Shown here: positions 18,589 through 26,059 of the stretch, one piece after another
How positions within the stretch are numbered: position 1 is the first letter of the stretch
How the letters are laid out: each line of letters opens with the position of its first letter
Source of the DNA: Bacteroidales bacterium
GTDB lineage: Bacteria; Bacteroidota; Bacteroidia; Bacteroidales; WCHB1-69
NCBI GenBank assembly: GCA_017651425.1
Contig: JAGCCZ010000033.1
Coordinates: 1-64,000 of the forward strand
Reading direction: 5' to 3'
Length of the DNA stretch: 64,000 nt
Notes under the pieces: generated by a model
The model's input: the letters and a program-made list of their open reading frames with translations, nothing else
What the model was told of the DNA's origin: nothing
Databases searched by the model: none
Program-made: the position numbers and the translations under genes

Positions 18589-20145
18589 TTATTTTCTATC
18601 CTTCATCAACTGAATAAAGGGGTTGAAATAGTTGTCGCCCTTGGTGACGACACCGGCAAGTCCCTTGCCTCCGTTCATCGGACGCTTCACATCGCCGAAA
18701 GTGCCCTTCTCCAATGCGGTGAACAGTCCCTCGTCCACAATCTGCTTCAGCAAGTCGATAGCCTTGTCGAGGACCTCCTTGGCGCGGGCGCGGCAGATGC
18801 CTCCCTCGCGGAATTCCATCTCCTCGCCGATGCTCTTCATGTCATTGAAGATGTAACGGGCGTTTTCGATGGAGAGGTAACGGTCGCTCATGAAGGGGGT
18901 ATGGATGGCTTCCGTGGGCATGCCTAACAACTGGATGCCCTGATGCGTCCAGATGCCGATCATATTGAAGAGGGCGTCCTGGATATGGCCCCTGAAGATG
19001 TTGCCCGTCATGAACTTTGTAGGCGGCATGTACTTGAGGGTAGCCTTTGGGAAGATCTCGCGGGTCATCTGAGCCTGCGCAAGCTCCAACAGGAAGCCGT
19101 TCTCGAGCATGGGATCCATCTCGAAGGCATGGCCGAGTCCCATCTGCTCCTCGGGCAGGGCTGCCAACAAGGCGAGTTGTTCGTTGATGAGGTCGGAGGC
19201 GAGCACCGTGTGGGCAGCCTCGACCGCATCGGCGGTGGTCAGGTAGTTGTCCTCACCGGTATTGATAATGACGCCGGCGTAGCCGTTGATGACTCTGGAG
19301 AAGTATTGGTCGATGAGGGTTCGCTGCGGGTTGATGTCGCGGAACAGGATGCCATAGAGGGCATCGTTCAGCATCACGTCAAGGCGTTCGAGCGCGCCCA
19401 TGGCAGCGATTTCGGGCATGCACAGGCCTGAGCAGTAGTTGCAGAGGCGGATGTAACGTCCGACCTCCTCGCCCACTTCGTCGAGGGCCTTGCGCATGAT
19501 GCGGAAGTTCTCCTGGGTGGCGAAAGTACCGCCGAAGCCTTCGGTGGTGGCACCGTAAGGCACGTAGTCGAGCAAGCTTTGGCCAGTGGTTCGGATCACG
19601 GCAATGACATCGGCACCTTGGCGGGCACCGGCCTGCGCCTGGACCACATCCTCGTAGATATTGCCCGTGGCAACGATAATGTAGAGATACGGCTTCGGAC
19701 CCTCCCCGATAGTGGAGAGGTATTCGTTACGCTTGGCCACATTGCCCTTGATGCGGGTAAGACACGCATCGATATAAGGCTGCACAGCCTGCTTGATCTC
19801 GTCGATGCCGTGCAAGGGCAGCGTTGTAAGGTCTAACTTGCCGTTCATCACATCCTCGGCAATCTGCTGGGGGTTCTTGTTCGTCTCCAAAATGGCATTG
19901 CCCATGAAATAGAGCATGCCCTGGTTAAGGACGCCTTTTTCCAGGAGGGAGTCCACCACCACATTGGGCAATGGGACGCCGTTCTCGTCCACTCCGTCGA
20001 TACCGATAAGGCGGCAGAGCGTGCGCTCCACCGTCACCGTCGTATAGCCGTCCACGAACTCCTGCACCTGGTCGGCGATGTTTTTGGCCAGCTGCTTCGC
20101 CGCATCCACACGCGCGAAATCAAGACCTAACTTACTCTTATTCAT
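18589..20145 (-). CDS. kamD: Lysine 5,6-aminomutase alpha subunit
   Basis: KamD is the TIM-barrel catalytic subunit that pairs with KamE. The 518 residues match the known alpha subunit. Recognisable segments are TVTVERTLCRLIGIDGVDENG, VVQAQAGARQGADVIAVIRTTGQSL, DYVPYGATTEGFGGTFATQENFR, YCSGLCMPEIAAMGALERLD and the C-terminal GDNYFNPF. It is the first gene of the kamD-orf-kamE operon, with a -7 box 66 bases upstream. The presence of both subunits means the organism can probably use lysine as an energy source, consistent with anaerobic Bacteroidales such as Porphyromonas. Confidence 0.97.
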   Translation of the reverse strand: MNKSKLGLDFARVDAAKQLAKNIADQVQEFVDGYTTVTVERTLCRLIGIDGVDENGVPLPNVVVDSLLEKGVLNQGMLYFMGNAILETNKNPQQIAEDVMNGKLDLTTLPLHGIDEIKQAVQPYIDACLTRIKGNVAKRNEYLSTIGEGPKPYLYIIVATGNIYEDVVQAQAGARQGADVIAVIRTTGQSLLDYVPYGATTEGFGGTFATQENFRIMRKALDEVGEEVGRYIRLCNYCSGLCMPEIAAMGALERLDVMLNDALYGILFRDINPQRTLIDQYFSRVINGYAGVIINTGEDNYLTTADAVEAAHTVLASDLINEQLALLAALPEEQMGLGHAFEMDPMLENGFLLELAQAQMTREIFPKATLKYMPPTKFMTGNIFRGHIQDALFNMIGIWTHQGIQLLGMPTEAIHTPFMSDRYLSIENARYIFNDMKSIGEEMEFREGGICRARAKEVLDKAIDLLKQIVDEGLFTALEKGTFGDVKRPMNGGKGLAGVVTKGDNYFNPFIQLMKDRK

Positions 20146-20210
20146 ATTTTTGAATTTAAATTATTCCATTAATAAACGGCACACGTCGCACCTGTGCCGC
20201 AAAAAACCTG

Positions 20211-20218
20211 CAAAAATA
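20211..20218 (-). promoter_or_regulatory. -7 element of the kam operon
   Basis: TATTTTTG on the minus strand. It implies a leader of about 60 bases before kamD. Confidence 0.55.
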
Positions 20219-20258
20219 CAAAAAAATTTGGAATATCATATTTTCCTCTGTTATTCGC

Positions 20259-20282
20259 AGAGACGCGCCACGGCGCGTCTCT
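20259..20282. repeat. Dispersed GAGACGCGCC palindrome, copy 2
   Basis: AGAGACGCGCC-AC-GGCGCGTCTCT is an 11-bp perfect stem with a 2-base loop in the divergent kamD/msrC intergenic region. It is related to the copies at 5493-5514 and 54234-54261 and is followed by the same TAC trinucleotide. Confidence 0.75.
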
Positions 20283-20325
20283 ACAAACGGTAATTTCATG
20301 TGTCTTTGTATATTCGAAATTTATG

Positions 20326-20333
20326 TACCTTTG
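20326..20333 (+). promoter_or_regulatory. -7 element of msrC
   Basis: TACCTTTG, 28 bases before the ATG at 20361. Confidence 0.6.
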
Positions 20334-20360
20334 CAGTTCTAAAAAGACAAAACCGCGCTT

Positions 20361-20816
20361 ATGTCAGAAAAGGATAAAAAATATGAATTGTTGCATCGGC
20401 AGATCCAATCTTTGGCAGAAGGAGAGACTGATGCCATCGCGCTCATGGCCAACATGGCCGCCGTCATCCACGAGACCTTTCACTTCTGGTGGACTGGTTT
20501 CTACCGAGTAGTGGGTGAAGAGTTGGTGCTCGGACCCTTCCAAGGGCCTCTGGCCTGCACCCGCATCACCCGCGGACGCGGTGTCTGCGGCACGTCCTGG
20601 CAAGAACGCCGCACCCTTGTGGTTCCCGACGTACACCAGTTCAAGGGGCACATTGCCTGCAGCAGTGCCTCACAAAGCGAAATTGTGGTGCCTGTTTTCA
20701 ACGGCGAGGACGTGGTTGCCGTGCTCGACATCGACAGCGAGCGCCTCTCCACCTTCGATGAGACGGACAAGCACTGGTTAGAGAAGATTGTGACCTGCCT
20801 GGGCGATATCTGCTAA
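20361..20816 (+). CDS. msrC: Free methionine-(R)-sulfoxide reductase (GAF type)
   Basis: This cytosolic enzyme reduces free methionine-R-sulfoxide. The protein is a single GAF domain of 151 residues, the family's normal length. The three conserved cysteines are present at C66 (GPLACTRI), C76 (RGRGVCGTSW) and C100 (HIACSS), and the WTGFYR and SEIVVPV motifs typical of fRMsr are seen. The gene is monocistronic with its own promoter and ends within four bases of the convergent glycosyltransferase gene. Confidence 0.95.
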   Translation: MSEKDKKYELLHRQIQSLAEGETDAIALMANMAAVIHETFHFWWTGFYRVVGEELVLGPFQGPLACTRITRGRGVCGTSWQERRTLVVPDVHQFKGHIACSSASQSEIVVPVFNGEDVVAVLDIDSERLSTFDETDKHWLEKIVTCLGDIC

Positions 20817-21553
20817 CCAAAAATCCTGAATTTCCCCAAATGCCATTTCTGCAGGCGATACTGCAGGGCCGTCCAAAGTACACCTAAGCCGTATTTCATG
20901 CTGCGACGGAAATTGATGGAGGAGGCCTCCTGGAAATATTTCGTGGGGCAAGTGATCTCGGCGATTTCATAACCGGCATAGAAAATTTGCGCCAGCATCT
21001 GGTTGTCGAACACGAAATCGTCGGAATTCTCATGATAGCGGATGTTGCGGAGCACTTCAGCCGAAAAGGCACGGTAACCGGTGTGGTATTCCGAGAGTTT
21101 CTGGTGCATCAGCACATTCTGGAAGAGTGTAAGGCAGCGGTTGAAGAAATATTTGTAGCGGGGCATGCCGCCCTTGCGGGCACCCATGCCGAGGATACGG
21201 GAGCCTAACACCACTGGATAGACCTTGTTGACAATAACATAACACATCGACTCTATGAGCATCGGGGTGTACTGATAGTCGGGATGGAGCATGACCACCA
21301 CGTCGGCCCCAAGCTCGAGGGCTTTGTCATAGCACGTTTTCTGGTTGCCACCGTATCCCTTGTTGGACTCATGACGGATAATATGCCGGATGCCCAACTG
21401 ATGTCCGACCTCAATAGTCTCGTCCGAGGAGTGGTCATCGACCAATATAACCTCGTCCACAATGTCGAAGGGGATCTCATCATAGGTTTGCCGCAACGTC
21501 CGCGCCGCATTATAGGCGGGAAGCACCACACATATCTTACTGTTTTTCAGCAT
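20813..21553 (-). CDS. Family 2 glycosyltransferase
   Basis: This 246-residue GT-A enzyme of the dolichol-phosphate-mannose-synthase-like group transfers a sugar from a nucleotide donor, probably to a lipid carrier. The N-terminus CVVLPAYNAARTL, the IDDxSxD-like VDDHSSDET and the SNKGYGGN motif are typical. The usual DxD is HPDYQY here, a variation known in this subgroup. There is no C-terminal membrane anchor. Its 3' end overlaps msrC by 4 bases in convergent orientation. The acceptor is not apparent from context. Confidence 0.88.
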   Translation of the reverse strand: MLKNSKICVVLPAYNAARTLRQTYDEIPFDIVDEVILVDDHSSDETIEVGHQLGIRHIIRHESNKGYGGNQKTCYDKALELGADVVVMLHPDYQYTPMLIESMCYVIVNKVYPVVLGSRILGMGARKGGMPRYKYFFNRCLTLFQNVLMHQKLSEYHTGYRAFSAEVLRNIRYHENSDDFVFDNQMLAQIFYAGYEIAEITCPTKYFQEASSINFRRSMKYGLGVLWTALQYRLQKWHLGKFRIFG

Positions 21554-21578
21554 AGGAAGTCCAAATTATTGAAGCGCG

Positions 21579-21586
21579 CAAAGATA
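21579..21586 (-). promoter_or_regulatory. -7 element of the glycosyltransferase gene
   Basis: TATCTTTG on the minus strand, 25 bases before the ATG at 21553. Confidence 0.6.
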
Positions 21587-21632
21587 CAAAAAACGCAACA
21601 GTCCGGACATCTGAAAGCTCAATGTTTTTTTG

Positions 21633-21640
21633 TAATTTTG
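21633..21640 (+). promoter_or_regulatory. -7 element of the MBOAT-SGNH pair
   Basis: TAATTTTG, 20 bases before the ATG at 21661. It rules out the upstream in-frame ATG at 21622. Confidence 0.55.
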
Positions 21641-21660
21641 CCGCCTCAAAAAAAGCCCGG

Positions 21661-23076
21661 ATGGTTTTCAGCAGCATCGAATTCCTGTTCTATTTCCTGC
21701 CCGCAGCACTCATTCTCTACTATTTGGTGCCGCGCAAAGCCAAGAACGCCCTGCTGTTAGTGGTGTCGCTGCTGTTCTACGCATGGGGTGCGCCCACATT
21801 CATCCCGATATTCATCGTCTCCATGCTGTGCAATTTTTTCATCACGGGAAAAATGCACGCGACGACCGCCCGACGGCCGCGAAAGGGATGGCTTATCGTC
21901 TCGCTTGTCCTCAACATCGGCCTGTTAGCCTATTTCAAGTACATGAACTTCTTCATGGACAACGTCAACGGGCTGCTCCAGTGGGCCGGCCATGCTGCGG
22001 TGCAGTTCACCCGGGTGGCGTTGCCCATCGGCATCTCCTTTTTTACCTTCCAGTCCATCTCCTACGCCGTCGATGTCTATCGGAAGGTGTCGGAGCCGCT
22101 GAAGAAGTGGTATGACTACATGCTCTACATCGCGTTGTTCCCGCAGCTCATCGCGGGCCCCATCATTCGCTACAACACCATCGCGGAACAGTTGGTCAGC
22201 CGTGACATCACCGCCGAGGACCGGCTGGAAGGCATGTACCGTTTCGCCATCGGGTTAGGAAAGAAGGTCCTCATCGCCAACACTCTGGCACTTGTGGCCG
22301 ACGAGGTGTTCGCCATGGACTCCGGGACCTTGGGCACCGGCACAGCGTGGCTCGGCATCGTGGCCTACACATTTCAGATCTACTTCGACTTCTCCGGCTA
22401 CTCCGACATGGCCATCGGCATCGGCCGGATGTTGGGGTTCCGTTTCTCCGAGAACTTCAACGCGCCCTACATCAGCCAGAGCATCACGGAGTTCTGGAGG
22501 CGCTGGCACATCACCCTCGGCGCCTTCATGAAGGACTATCTCTACATCCCGCTCGGAGGGAACCGCGTCCCGCGAGCCCGCATGTACTTCAACCTCGGCA
22601 TGGTGTTCCTCATCTCCGGCCTTTGGCACGGAGCCTCGTGGAATTTTGTGCTTTGGGGCGCCTTTCACGGGATCTTCCTAATCATGGACCGTATCTTCCT
22701 GCTGGACATCCTGAAGAAGACGGGGCGCATTCCCGCCACCATCCTCACCTTCTTGGCCGTGGTGCTGGGATGGGTGATTTTCCGGGCTGACGACCTCCAT
22801 GCCGCAGGGCAATACTACCAGACACTCTTCGCCTTTCGAGGCGGAGAAGGCATCACCCTGACGCCCCAATTCCTCACCTGCCTTGTCGCCGCCGCACTCT
22901 TCTCCTTCCTGCCGATACTCAAACCAATTGAACGTCTTCAGCATCTCGTCTTTGACGAGCACCACACCCGCACCTTCTCCATTGTTTTCTTCTTCATAGC
23001 CCTGTCGCTGTTATTCCTCTCCGTCGGTTCCTTAGCCGTGTCCGATTTCAACCCATTCATATATTTCAGATTCTGA
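21661..23076 (+). CDS. MBOAT family O-acyltransferase (DltB/AlgI type)
   Basis: This integral membrane acyltransferase of about 471 residues has roughly ten spans. MBOAT landmarks are FYAWG near the N-terminus, LPIGISFFTFQSISYAVDVYR, FPQLIAGPI, FWRRWHITLGAFMKDYLYIPLGGNR and SGLWHGASWNFVLWGAFHG, the last holding the invariant histidine. AlgI-type MBOATs move acyl groups across the membrane to acetylate an exopolysaccharide or wall polymer. The SGNH gene overlaps its stop by one base (TGATG), forming the standard two-gene acylation module. Confidence 0.95.
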   Translation: MVFSSIEFLFYFLPAALILYYLVPRKAKNALLLVVSLLFYAWGAPTFIPIFIVSMLCNFFITGKMHATTARRPRKGWLIVSLVLNIGLLAYFKYMNFFMDNVNGLLQWAGHAAVQFTRVALPIGISFFTFQSISYAVDVYRKVSEPLKKWYDYMLYIALFPQLIAGPIIRYNTIAEQLVSRDITAEDRLEGMYRFAIGLGKKVLIANTLALVADEVFAMDSGTLGTGTAWLGIVAYTFQIYFDFSGYSDMAIGIGRMLGFRFSENFNAPYISQSITEFWRRWHITLGAFMKDYLYIPLGGNRVPRARMYFNLGMVFLISGLWHGASWNFVLWGAFHGIFLIMDRIFLLDILKKTGRIPATILTFLAVVLGWVIFRADDLHAAGQYYQTLFAFRGGEGITLTPQFLTCLVAAALFSFLPILKPIERLQHLVFDEHHTRTFSIVFFFIALSLLFLSVGSLAVSDFNPFIYFRF

Positions 23077-24416
23077 TGAAAGACAAAACGCTACATAACA
23101 TCCTGTTCTGGTTGCTGATGGCATTCTTCTGCCTTCCGGCCTTGCAGCAGTGTGCCGGACTCTTTCACTTCAAGGAGTTGGAAGGTTTTGTCGCCACCGA
23201 GGAACCTGTCAAACTAAGCTGGAAGACACTGAAGGACGACAGTTTCCAAAAGTATTGCGGACGACGGGCCAAAAACGGATTTGGATTCCGGGAATTTTAC
23301 ATCCGGACATACAATCAGCTGATGTACAGCTGTTTCAACCAGTCCACCAACGACCACATCGTCATCGGCAAGAATGGGGAGTTGTTTTTGAGGCAATACA
23401 CGGATGTCACCACGGGGAAAGCCCTGCGGGATGAGTTTGGCACCGTGGACAGCGCGCAACGCGCAGCCATATCCAATGTGCAGGAGACCAAGCGCTGGAT
23501 GGACACGTTGCGGGCACGCGGCATCCAGCTTTTGGTGGTCTTGGCTCCCGACAAGCCGGCCATCTACCCCGAATATCTGCCTGACGACATGCAGCGTCTT
23601 GCCGCCGAAAACCCATTTTCGTTGCAGGAGACCTACGCGGAGCTGTATCGCCAATACGGCATCCCGCACATCCATTTCACGCCCATTTTCCAGGAATGGA
23701 AAAAAACGACACCTTATCCGCTCTACACCCGCTATGGCACGCATTGGGCGCACTCCACCATTCCTGCCGTGACCGACACTATCCTGCGGAAAATGGAGGA
23801 GTTGTTGCAACGGCAGCTGCCGAGCGTCCAATACGTTGACAGCAACCTCACCACTCGCTACCAGGCCAGCGACCGCGAGCTGGAAGGCCAGCTGAACCTT
23901 CTGTTCCCTCTCCGCCACCAGCGGCTTCCCATGCCGACATTCGCCTTGAAGCCCGAGGGAAACGATGCCAAACCGAACTTGCTGGTGATTGGCGACAGCT
24001 ATTTCACGCAATTGGAGGGTTCGCCCTTCATGGAGGCATTCAACCGGGTGGATTACTGGAAATACAACAAACAAGCCTTCTCCACCGAAAGCACGCGAAG
24101 CGAGAAAGTGGTGTACATTGACCGATACAAGATACTGGACGAAACCGACATCGTCGTTGTCATGTTCACTTCCATGTATGCCTACAAATACTTTTTCGGT
24201 TTTTTAGAGACCTTGGAGGAGACCCTGCAAGACGGACCTGATTACGACTGGATGCAGGAAGTCCGCAGCACCATACAGCGCATCAAGGCGGACCCGGTCT
24301 GGTACGAGTCGGTCAAGAGACAAGCCGAAGAACGGCAGATCACGGTGGAGCAGAGTCTGCTCGACAATGCCAAGTATGTGTATGAGATGGAGCACCAGAA
24401 ACTCAACGTCCCTTAA
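23076..24416 (+). CDS. AlgJ/AlgX-like SGNH acetyltransferase partner
   Basis: This 446-residue protein has one N-terminal membrane segment (about 9-28) and an extracytoplasmic SGNH/DHHW-type domain. The nucleophile block is LLVIGDSYF (serine near residue 307), and the upstream YTRYGTHWA segment supplies the histidine of the AlgJ-like Y-x-x-x-D/G-x-H-W motif. The segment NDHIVIGKNGELFL is also common to the family. It follows the MBOAT gene with a one-base overlap and should complete O-acetylation of an envelope polysaccharide. The polymer cannot be identified, as no biosynthesis cluster is adjacent. Confidence 0.85.
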   Translation: MKDKTLHNILFWLLMAFFCLPALQQCAGLFHFKELEGFVATEEPVKLSWKTLKDDSFQKYCGRRAKNGFGFREFYIRTYNQLMYSCFNQSTNDHIVIGKNGELFLRQYTDVTTGKALRDEFGTVDSAQRAAISNVQETKRWMDTLRARGIQLLVVLAPDKPAIYPEYLPDDMQRLAAENPFSLQETYAELYRQYGIPHIHFTPIFQEWKKTTPYPLYTRYGTHWAHSTIPAVTDTILRKMEELLQRQLPSVQYVDSNLTTRYQASDRELEGQLNLLFPLRHQRLPMPTFALKPEGNDAKPNLLVIGDSYFTQLEGSPFMEAFNRVDYWKYNKQAFSTESTRSEKVVYIDRYKILDETDIVVVMFTSMYAYKYFFGFLETLEETLQDGPDYDWMQEVRSTIQRIKADPVWYESVKRQAEERQITVEQSLLDNAKYVYEMEHQKLNVP

Positions 24417-24448
24417 TATGCCACCCCTGTGAATTATGGCATTTTTTG

Positions 24449-24456
24449 TATTTTTG
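24449..24456 (+). promoter_or_regulatory. -7 element of the rbfA-lolC-porZ-recO unit
   Basis: TATTTTTG, 24 bases before the rbfA ATG at 24480. Confidence 0.6.
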
Positions 24457-24479
24457 CCGCCCTTAATCCCTATCAGAAC

Positions 24480-24815
24480 ATGAACTCAACAAGACAACAG
24501 AAAATCGCATCCCTGCTCCAAAAGGAGCTCGCCAATATCTTTTTGCAAGACAGCAAGAGCATCTACAACTGCATGATCACGGTCACCAAGGCCACCATCA
24601 CGCCTGACCTCTCCATTGCGCGCGCCTACCTGAGCATCTACATGGCCCCCGACAAGGACGCGGTCATCGCCGCCGTGCGTGCCAACACCAAGGACATCCG
24701 GTTCCGGCTGGGGCAGCGCGTCAAAAACCAGCTCCGCATCGTTCCGCAACTCGAGTTCTTCATTGACGACACATTGGACTATATCGAGAACATCGACCGA
24801 CTTCTTAAGCAATAA
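24480..24815 (+). CDS. rbfA: Ribosome-binding factor A
   Basis: RbfA is a 30S maturation factor that binds near the 5' end of 16S rRNA, important at low temperature. The protein has 111 residues. The KH-like fold signature includes RQQKIASLLQKELANIF, MITVTKATITPDLSIARAYLSI and FRLGQRVKNQLRIVPQLEFFIDDT. The ATG at 24480 is chosen because an -7 box lies just upstream and the longer frame starts before that box. It leads a run of four same-strand genes separated by at most 9 bases. Confidence 0.96.
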   Translation: MNSTRQQKIASLLQKELANIFLQDSKSIYNCMITVTKATITPDLSIARAYLSIYMAPDKDAVIAAVRANTKDIRFRLGQRVKNQLRIVPQLEFFIDDTLDYIENIDRLLKQ

Positions 24816-24820
24816 CTGCA

Positions 24821-26059
24821 TTGGACACCTCCACGAACAAAACCGCCTTTTTCATCGCATTGAGGTATCTCTTCTCCAAAAAGAGGCACAATATCATCAA
24901 TGTCATCTCCGCCGTGTCCGTTTTGGGCATCATGGTCAGCAGTGCGGCTTTGATTGTGGTATTGTCCGTGTTCAACGGCATGCAGAACCTGATCGGGAGC
25001 TGGTTCAACACCTTCAACCCTGATTTCGAGGTTACATTGGTGGAGGGCAAGTCCTTTGCCATCGATTCGTTCCCGTCCACCGAGGTGGCCGCCCTGCCCG
25101 GGGTGGCCGCCGTTCACGAGGTCGTCAGCGACCTCGTACTCACCACCTACAATGAGAAACAGGAGTTGCTGCGTCTCAAGGGGGTGACGCCAGAGCATAT
25201 CGGCAGCAACCACTTTGACAAGCTGCTGATCGACGGCAATTTCGACTTGTACAGAGGCGAGCAGCCCTGCGCCGTACTTGGCACCGGCGCCGCAGGGAAA
25301 CTTCTCATCCAGCTCAACCAATACGACCTGCTCAAACTTTACTACCCCAAACGCACCAAAAAGAACCTGGCCAATCCTGCGGATGCCTTCCGCACGCTGC
25401 ATCTCTACCCTGCCGGAGTCTTTTGCACCAACACGGCATACGACCAGGAGATGGTCTTCTGCCCCATCGACTTCGCCCGCAATCTGATGGGATACCCCGG
25501 CGAGGTGACCTCCATGGAGATCCAGCTCAAGAAGAGCGGCGAATACAGCAAAATGCAGGACGACATCCAGCGCATTCTCGGGCCCAAGTATAAAGTTCAG
25601 AACAAATATCAGCAAGAAGAATCCCTGTTTCGGACCATGCAGTCCGAGAAGCTCGTCATCTATGTCATCCTCGCCTTCATCCTGTTGGTGGCCGCCTTCA
25701 ACATCATCGGTTCCTTGGGCATGCTCATTCTCGAAAAGCAGCGCGACACCTCCGTACTGCGCAGTTTAGGGGCATCCAAGAAACTCGTCCGCCGCATTTT
25801 CCTGTTTGAGGGAATGGGGACATCCTTGGCTGGCGGGTTGGGAGGGCTCCTCCTCGGCACCATCATCTGTCTTCTGCAGCAGTGGTTTCACATCGTCAAG
25901 TTAGGTGGCGACGGCGGGAACTACATCATCCAATACTACCCTGTCCAAATGCGCGCCATAGACTTTGCCATCGTCCTTTTAACCGTCCTGTCCATCAGTC
26001 TGCTGACATCCGTCATTCCCGCAAGAAAACTCCAAAAGACCCTTCAAAGCATACCATAA
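24821..26059 (+). CDS. LolC/LolE-type ABC transporter permease
   Basis: This is a 412-residue inner-membrane protein with an N-terminal span (about 22-48, VISAVSVLGIMVSSAALIVV), a periplasmic MacB-PCD-like domain, and three C-terminal spans with the FtsX-type segment GSLGMLILEKQRDTSVLRSLGASKKLVRRIFLFEG (broken by short loops). This family extracts lipoproteins for the Lol pathway. The only plausible start in this frame is TTG, five bases after the rbfA stop; no ATG or GTG is available nearby. The porZ ATG overlaps its stop by one base. Confidence 0.85.
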   Translation: MDTSTNKTAFFIALRYLFSKKRHNIINVISAVSVLGIMVSSAALIVVLSVFNGMQNLIGSWFNTFNPDFEVTLVEGKSFAIDSFPSTEVAALPGVAAVHEVVSDLVLTTYNEKQELLRLKGVTPEHIGSNHFDKLLIDGNFDLYRGEQPCAVLGTGAAGKLLIQLNQYDLLKLYYPKRTKKNLANPADAFRTLHLYPAGVFCTNTAYDQEMVFCPIDFARNLMGYPGEVTSMEIQLKKSGEYSKMQDDIQRILGPKYKVQNKYQQEESLFRTMQSEKLVIYVILAFILLVAAFNIIGSLGMLILEKQRDTSVLRSLGASKKLVRRIFLFEGMGTSLAGGLGGLLLGTIICLLQQWFHIVKLGGDGGNYIIQYYPVQMRAIDFAIVLLTVLSISLLTSVIPARKLQKTLQSIP